Part shown: positions 5,892 to 9,522 of the stretch, one piece after another | How positions within the stretch are numbered: the stretch's first letter is position 1 | How the letters are laid out: every line of letters begins with the position of its first letter | NCBI GenBank assembly: GCA_005879065.1 | Contig: VBLU01000055.1 | Span: 1-9,522, forward strand | DNA length: 9,522 nt | From: Methanobacteriota archaeon | GTDB lineage: Archaea; Thermoplasmatota; Thermoplasmata; RBG-16-68-12 | Direction: 5' to 3' | The notes under the pieces: model-generated | What the model was told of the DNA's origin: nothing | Databases searched by the model: none | The model's input: only the letters and a program-made list of their open reading frames with translations | Translations under genes and position numbers: made by a program

Positions 5892-6353
5892 TTAACGCTT
5901 CGTTGCCCTGCGCCGTTTCCGGGAATCGGTCTCCATCGGCAATCGAACCATCTCTTCCCGTTCGAACCGTTTCGTGGACTCATCGAAGCGCCAAGCCGCG
6001 ACCTCTTGCGGCTCGCGGTCCACGATGCTCAGGATCACGTAGGTGTACCAGGGAGCGGCGCGTGAGCGGTCGAACTCGGATGGCACGGCGGGATGGTTGG
6101 GATGGCTGTGGTAGATGCCAATCAGGTCCATGCCTTTCGTCCGTGCGTCGTCATCCACGTGCAACATCTCGATCGGATCGACGATGTAACGGCTGGCTCG
6201 ATTTTCCGTCGCGATGTTCTTCCCAGGGCGGGCTTCGATCACGCGTTTCGGTTCACCGACGTAGCCAAGCAGGAAGCCGCAACATTCCTCGGGGAACGCT
6301 TCGATCGCATGTTCTTGGATCACTCCAACCGCGTCGTCCCGGAGCCGAATCAT
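5892..6353 (-). CDS. JAMM/MPN+ metallopeptidase, Mec-like
   Basis: A 153-residue single-domain JAMM protein. The zinc site is complete: HSHP (82-85) with H82 and H84, then S92 and D95 in the spacing HxHx7Sx2D, and an N-terminal acidic residue in FPEECCGFLLG (E22 or E23) as the catalytic Glu. The size fits small prokaryotic JAMM proteases such as Mycobacterium Mec, which cleaves cysteine from the CysO-cysteine adduct, and archaeal deubiquitinase-like JAMMs. The C-terminus is very basic (SRKRRRATKR). ATG 6353 overlaps the cysM stop as ATGA, so translation is coupled; an in-frame TTG at 6365 gives four more residues but is less likely. Lying between cysM and the CysO-MoeZ gene, it most likely hydrolyses the bond after the carrier's Gly-Gly. 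In this organism it may also have to mature the fused precursor. It is probably cytoplasmic. Confidence 0.92.
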   Translation of the reverse strand: MIRLRDDAVGVIQEHAIEAFPEECCGFLLGYVGEPKRVIEARPGKNIATENRASRYIVDPIEMLHVDDDARTKGMDLIGIYHSHPNHPAVPSEFDRSRAAPWYTYVILSIVDREPQEVAAWRFDESTKRFEREEMVRLPMETDSRKRRRATKR

Positions 6354-7276
6354 GGTTCCTGCCAATACTGCTCACCCAAGTAGCGCTCTCCGCCATCCGG
6401 AAACATGAGGACGACACATCCTCGTTTGATTCGCTCCGACAACCGGAGCCCGGCGTCGAACGCCGCACCGCTCGAGGTGCCGACCAGGAGACCCTCCTCC
6501 CGCGCGAGGCGCCGCACCGCCCGCTGCGCATCCTCCGTGGCCACGGAAAGGATTTCGTCGAGGAGCTTGGGATCCCAGATGCCTGGCACATGGGAACTTT
6601 CGAGGTGCTTCACGCCCTCGATTCCATGAAAAGGGCCGTCCGGTTGGACGCCGACAAGGCGGACCTCGGGATTCATCCCTTTGAGGTACCGGCCTGCACC
6701 GACGAACGTCCCCGTCGTCCCCAGGCACGCGACGAAGTGTGTAATCGTCTGGCGCGTCTGCCGCCAGATCTCAGGGCCGGTCGACGTGAAATGGGCCCGC
6801 CAGTTCGCCTCGTTATTGTATTGATCCAGGTACCAGTATTTCTCCGGGTCGTTCAACAAGAGATCCTTGGCCGCCGTCTGCGCTCCGTCTGTTCCGTCCG
6901 AAGCCGGAGTGAGGATCAGTTTTGCCCCATACGCCTCCAGCATCCTCCGACGGACCGACGAGAGGTTCGCTGGGACGCACAGCGTCGCTCGGTAGCCCTC
7001 CGCCGCGGCGAGCATGGCGATTGCAATCCCAGTGTTGCCCGATGTCGCATCGAGTAGCGTGCGGTCATTGGTGAGACCCGCCTTCTGAGCGGCGCGGAGC
7101 ATCCCGAGGGCCGCGCGGTCCTTCACGCTGCCGCCCGGATTAAGCCACTCTGCCTTCGCGAACAACCGGACTCCGGGTGCTACATGGGCCGCGATCCGGT
7201 CCAGCGACAACAACGGCGTGCGTCCGATCAGGTCGGCGACGCGGGTGGCCTCCGGCCCTTTTCCGTTCGCGGGCAT
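6350..7276 (-). CDS. cysM: PLP-dependent cysteine synthase, CysM/O-phosphoserine sulfhydrylase type
   Basis: A 308-residue fold-type II PLP enzyme of normal family length. Lys52 in NPGGSVKDR forms the PLP Schiff base, TSGNTG (78-83) is the substrate carboxylate loop, GTTGT (186-190) the cofactor phosphate loop, and GTSSGAA (266-272) supplies the Ser facing the pyridine nitrogen. It replaces the leaving group of an activated serine with sulfur. The choice between O-acetylserine with sulfide (CysK) and O-phosphoserine with thiocarboxylated CysO (Mycobacterium CysM) rests on context and detail: JAMM and CysO genes follow directly, GTTGT and the VPGIWDP region resemble the CysM type, and Lys223 falls where I recall CysM having its phosphate-binding Arg220. 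I therefore favour O-phosphoserine as acceptor and CysO-COSH as donor, without proof. It starts 14 nt after sufU and its TGA overlaps the JAMM ATG (ATGA). Confidence 0.92.
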   Translation of the reverse strand: MPANGKGPEATRVADLIGRTPLLSLDRIAAHVAPGVRLFAKAEWLNPGGSVKDRAALGMLRAAQKAGLTNDRTLLDATSGNTGIAIAMLAAAEGYRATLCVPANLSSVRRRMLEAYGAKLILTPASDGTDGAQTAAKDLLLNDPEKYWYLDQYNNEANWRAHFTSTGPEIWRQTRQTITHFVACLGTTGTFVGAGRYLKGMNPEVRLVGVQPDGPFHGIEGVKHLESSHVPGIWDPKLLDEILSVATEDAQRAVRRLAREEGLLVGTSSGAAFDAGLRLSERIKRGCVVLMFPDGGERYLGEQYWQEP

Positions 7277-7290
7277 GGAGTCCTAAGGCC

Positions 7291-7683
7291 TCAGGCCCGG
7301 TCCGCCTTCTTGTCTCCGATGGCGAGCCTCAGCACGTGGTGAGAGAGAAGGGCACATTTCAGGCGGACGACGCTCAGGGGAATTCCGAGTTTCTTCAGGA
7401 GCGCGTCTTGGTTCAACGCTTCGACCTCGGCCCGGGGAAGTCCTTTCAACATCGTCGTGAGGATCGAGGCGCTCGCCTGACTGATCGCGCAACCTTGTCC
7501 CTCGAACCGGACCTCCGAGATCCGATGGGAACCGTCGAGGTTCAAATGAAGGATCACTTCGTCCCCGCAAAGCGGGTTCGAGTCCTTCGCGTTCAGGGTC
7601 GCGCCCGGAAGCGGACCCTTGTTCCTCGGATGTTTGTAATGATCCAGGATCTGCTCCTGGTACAGGTCGTACGTCGCGGACAT
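7291..7683 (-). CDS. sufU: SufU-like Fe-S scaffold / sulfurtransferase
   Basis: A 130-residue U-type protein with the three conserved cysteines and the Asp: NPLCGD (C39, D41), GQGCAIS (C65) and RLKCALLS (C110). By homology these bind zinc or a nascent Fe-S cluster and accept persulfide sulfur from SufS. SufU rather than IscU is indicated by Lys before the third Cys (IscU has His), SufU-like flanking motifs (DHYKHPRNKG, ASAS) and its place directly after sufS. The distance from the second to third Cys is, however, short for SufU (see findings). ATG 7681-7683 shares its A... base with the sufS stop (TGATG), a coupled arrangement that fixes the start. It ends 14 nt before cysM. It is a cytoplasmic partner of SufS, feeding the SufB-containing assembly complex. 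Confidence 0.93.
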   Translation of the reverse strand: MSATYDLYQEQILDHYKHPRNKGPLPGATLNAKDSNPLCGDEVILHLNLDGSHRISEVRFEGQGCAISQASASILTTMLKGLPRAEVEALNQDALLKKLGIPLSVVRLKCALLSHHVLRLAIGDKKADRA

Positions 7684-8948
7684 CAGGCGAAGACCTCTTG
7701 GACCCGCTTGATTCCCGCGACGAGCGCGTCGACGTCCTCGAGGTCGTTGTAGACGTAGAAGGAGGCCCGCGCGGTGGCGGGCAAATCGAATCGTTCCATC
7801 AAGGGCTGGGCACAATGGTGACCGGAGCGAATGCAAATCCCCTCCACGTCGAGGATCGAGGCGACGTCGTGCGGATGGGCGTTGTCGATCGTGAACGCCA
7901 AGACCCCGGCCTTCTTTTTCACGTCCTTCGGACCGTATGTCTTCACCCCTTGGAGCCGCTCGAACTTCTCGAGCGCGTATTGCGTGATCTCCATTTCGTG
8001 GGCGCGGACCGCATCCATGCCCAACTTCGTCAGATAGTCCGCCGCAACGCCGAGGCCGATGGCGCCGGCGATGTTAGGCGTCCCGCCTTCGAAGCGGTAC
8101 GGCACGTCGTTCCACGAGGCCCGGCCGAGGTGGACCTCCCGGATCATCTCGCCTCCGCCGAGGAGGGGCTCCGTCGCCTCGAGCGCTTCCGGTTTGCCGT
8201 ACAAGACACCGATGCCCGTCGGCCCGAGCATCTTGTGTCCGCTGAACGCCAGGAAGTCCACGTCGAGGTCTTGCACGTCGATCGACATGTGGGGCGCCGC
8301 CTGGGCGGCGTCGACGACGCAGACGGCCCCGACCTCGTGGGCCCTCTTCGCGATCTCCTTCACCGGGTTGATCGTGCCGAGGACGTTCGAACAGAGGGCC
8401 ACGGTGACGATCTTCGTCCGCTTCGTGAGGAGCTCGTCGTACTGCTCCATCCGCAACGTCCCCTCGTCGGTCACGTCCACGTACTTCAGGACGGCGCCTT
8501 TGTGATCCTTCACGAAGTGCCAAGGAACGTGGTTCGAATGGTGCTCCATCACCGTGCCGACGATCTCGTCCCCCGGTTGGAGCTTCCCCTTCAAGCCGTA
8601 TCCGTAGGCCACGACGTTGAGGGACTCCGTAGTCGATTTGGTGAACACGATCTCGTTCGGAGACTTGGCTCGGATGAAGGCCGCGATCTTTTCGCGCGCC
8701 CCTTCGTACTCGCGGGTGGCCTCTTCTCCCAGTTCATAAATGGCCCGATGGACGTTCGCGTTGTAGCGCGCGTAGAAATCCGACGTCGCGTCGATGACCT
8801 GCCTTGGCTTCTGCGAGGTCGCGGCGCTGTCGAGGTAGACGAGCCGGCGGTCGTGGACCTTCCGCTGTAGAATTGGGAAATCGGCCTTGATTGCCGGGAC
8901 GTTCAACAACACCTTGGCAGGCTTCGCCATCCGGTTCCATCGTACCAT
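7683..8948 (-). CDS. sufS: SufS-type cysteine desulfurase
   Basis: A 421-residue class V aminotransferase-fold enzyme. Key residues are visible: EHHSN (135-139) with the PLP-stacking His, D213 and Q216 in VVDAAQAAPH, Lys239 in SGHKMLGPTG as the Schiff-base lysine, and Cys379 in RSGHHCAQP as the persulfide-forming cysteine. RxGHHCAQP and the short loop around it mark the group II (SufS) rather than the IscS/NifS group. It converts cysteine to alanine and passes the sulfur to SufU. ATG 8948 is 33 nt after the SufB stop; ATG 8930 (Met7) is an equally credible start because homology to the family begins later and neither has a strong Shine-Dalgarno. Its TGA overlaps the sufU ATG by one base. It is part of the sufB-sufS-sufU-cysM-JAMM operon. 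Confidence 0.95.
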   Translation of the reverse strand: MVRWNRMAKPAKVLLNVPAIKADFPILQRKVHDRRLVYLDSAATSQKPRQVIDATSDFYARYNANVHRAIYELGEEATREYEGAREKIAAFIRAKSPNEIVFTKSTTESLNVVAYGYGLKGKLQPGDEIVGTVMEHHSNHVPWHFVKDHKGAVLKYVDVTDEGTLRMEQYDELLTKRTKIVTVALCSNVLGTINPVKEIAKRAHEVGAVCVVDAAQAAPHMSIDVQDLDVDFLAFSGHKMLGPTGIGVLYGKPEALEATEPLLGGGEMIREVHLGRASWNDVPYRFEGGTPNIAGAIGLGVAADYLTKLGMDAVRAHEMEITQYALEKFERLQGVKTYGPKDVKKKAGVLAFTIDNAHPHDVASILDVEGICIRSGHHCAQPLMERFDLPATARASFYVYNDLEDVDALVAGIKRVQEVFA

Positions 8949-8981
8949 GACGGGCTGGCTACTTGAGACTTCTCGTGTGGC

Positions 8982-9522
8982 TCATCCAATGCCGCCCTCG
9001 AGCTCCAATTCGAGGAGGCGGTCGACCTCCACCGCATACTCGACGGGGATACGGCGCGTCGCTTCGGAGGCGATTCCCAGGACGACCATCCGCGTCGCTT
9101 CGTCCGCGGGGACGCCCCGCGAAGACATGTAGAACAGCATCTCCTCGCCCACCTTGCGCACCGTGCCTTCTTGCACGATCTCCGCGTCCGCCTCGTCCAC
9201 TTCGATGGAGGGGCTCGTCTGCGCCCGAGACTCCGCATCGAGCATGAGCGACGACCATGTGACCGACGACGTGACCTCCGTCGCGCCGGCGGCTACCCGG
9301 ATCCCGGACCGGAGGGTGGCGCGGCCACCCTTCTGAACAATTCCATGGTTCACGATCCGGGAGTGGGTACGGGGCGCCAAGTGGACCATCTCGGCCCCGA
9401 CATCTTGGTGCTGGCCCTTGCCCGCGAAGGCGACGCCGACGAACTCCGCGGCGGCTCCGGGACCGACCAAGTTCGCCCGCGGAACCTTCCAGGTGCGCCG
9501 CGAGCCCAAGTTCACGTCAATC
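8982..9522 (-). CDS. sufB: SufB-family Fe-S assembly protein, C-terminal part (cut by window edge)
   Basis: The frame is open through the right edge, so only about 180 C-terminal residues are seen; GTG 9515 is an internal codon rather than a start. Recognisable SufB blocks are FAGKGQHQD and VHLAP in the beta-helix core, IGEE-like VGEEMLFYMSSRG, and the ending YAVEVDRLLELELEGGIG, which matches SufB termini such as YAVELNRL...MEGSVG; SufD ends differently. In the SufBCD complex this protein scaffolds new clusters with ATPase SufC. Two usually conserved positions look changed: the Cys matching E. coli C405 is Trp (nt 9255-9257) and His433 is Gln (9171-9173), while Glu434 (9168-9170) is kept. A SufB-like SufD paralog is therefore possible. 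It is the first visible gene of the operon; sufC probably lies beyond the edge. Confidence 0.88.
   Translation of the reverse strand, partial: IDVNLGSRRTWKVPRANLVGPGAAAEFVGVAFAGKGQHQDVGAEMVHLAPRTHSRIVNHGIVQKGGRATLRSGIRVAAGATEVTSSVTWSSLMLDAESRAQTSPSIEVDEADAEIVQEGTVRKVGEEMLFYMSSRGVPADEATRMVVLGIASEATRRIPVEYAVEVDRLLELELEGGIG

Noticed and set aside
5882..7057. Plus-strand open frame (391 codons) opposite the JAMM and cysM genes
   Set aside because: It crosses two real antisense genes and their junction; the product is Arg/Pro-rich with no motif.
7282..7295. Near-palindrome CCTAAGGCCTCAGG between sufU and cysM
   Set aside because: Imperfect and partly made of the sufU stop codon; too short to claim a hairpin or operator.
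7698..8870. Long plus-strand open frame (390 codons) opposite sufS
   Set aside because: Antisense shadow of a high-GC gene: the opposite strand encodes an unmistakable SufS with all catalytic residues, while this frame gives an Arg/Val/Asp-rich sequence with no recognisable domain.
1..9522. CRISPR arrays, insertion sequences, phage genes or toxin-antitoxin pairs
   Set aside because: No regularly spaced repeats, transposase, integrase or attachment duplications were seen; the tRNA 3' end is not repeated anywhere I could find by eye.

Overview
This 9.5-kb, GC-rich window looks archaeal. The tRNA-Ser(GCU) has an archaeal-style D arm and no encoded CCA. Three transcription units have a TATA-like box 25-31 bp upstream of the RNA 5' end or start codon, and for two protein genes this places the transcript start at or next to the ATG (leaderless mRNAs). 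A Rieske protein suggests an aerobic or otherwise quinol-oxidising respiratory chain. I would guess a euryarchaeal or Thermoplasmatota-like lineage, but the sequence alone does not settle it. Except for the tRNA, every gene lies on the minus strand, so gene order is read from right to left.

Right part (9522 to about 4260): a sulfur-mobilisation cluster. It begins with the C-terminal part of SufB (cut by the window edge), followed by SufS cysteine desulfurase, a SufU-like scaffold, a CysM-type PLP cysteine synthase, a JAMM/MPN+ peptidase like mycobacterial Mec, and a three-domain protein fusing a CysO-like ubiquitin-fold sulfur carrier to a MoeZ-type E1 plus rhodanese. The first five genes are tightly packed (TGATG and ATGA overlaps, gaps of 14 and 33 nt). 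The CysO-MoeZ fusion has its own TATA box. Together they match the parts of the Mycobacterium CysO pathway: MoeZ thiocarboxylates CysO, CysM adds an activated serine, and Mec releases cysteine. Here they sit beside the Suf machinery that consumes cysteine sulfur for Fe-S clusters. The main oddity is that the carrier's Gly-Gly end is buried inside the fusion, so some processing or alternative-initiation step seems to be required.

Middle (4260-3079): a small TPR-like helical protein of unknown function, a DUF1684 protein with its own leaderless promoter, a 174-bp gap with no convincing gene, and the plus-strand tRNA-Ser(GCU).

Left part (2984-1): an MFS transporter overlapping a UbiA-family prenyltransferase by one base (TAATG), then a Tat-signal Rieske iron-sulfur protein that runs off the left edge. 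The UbiA/Rieske pairing suggests a quinone or electron-transport theme, and the Rieske protein would be a client of the Suf system.
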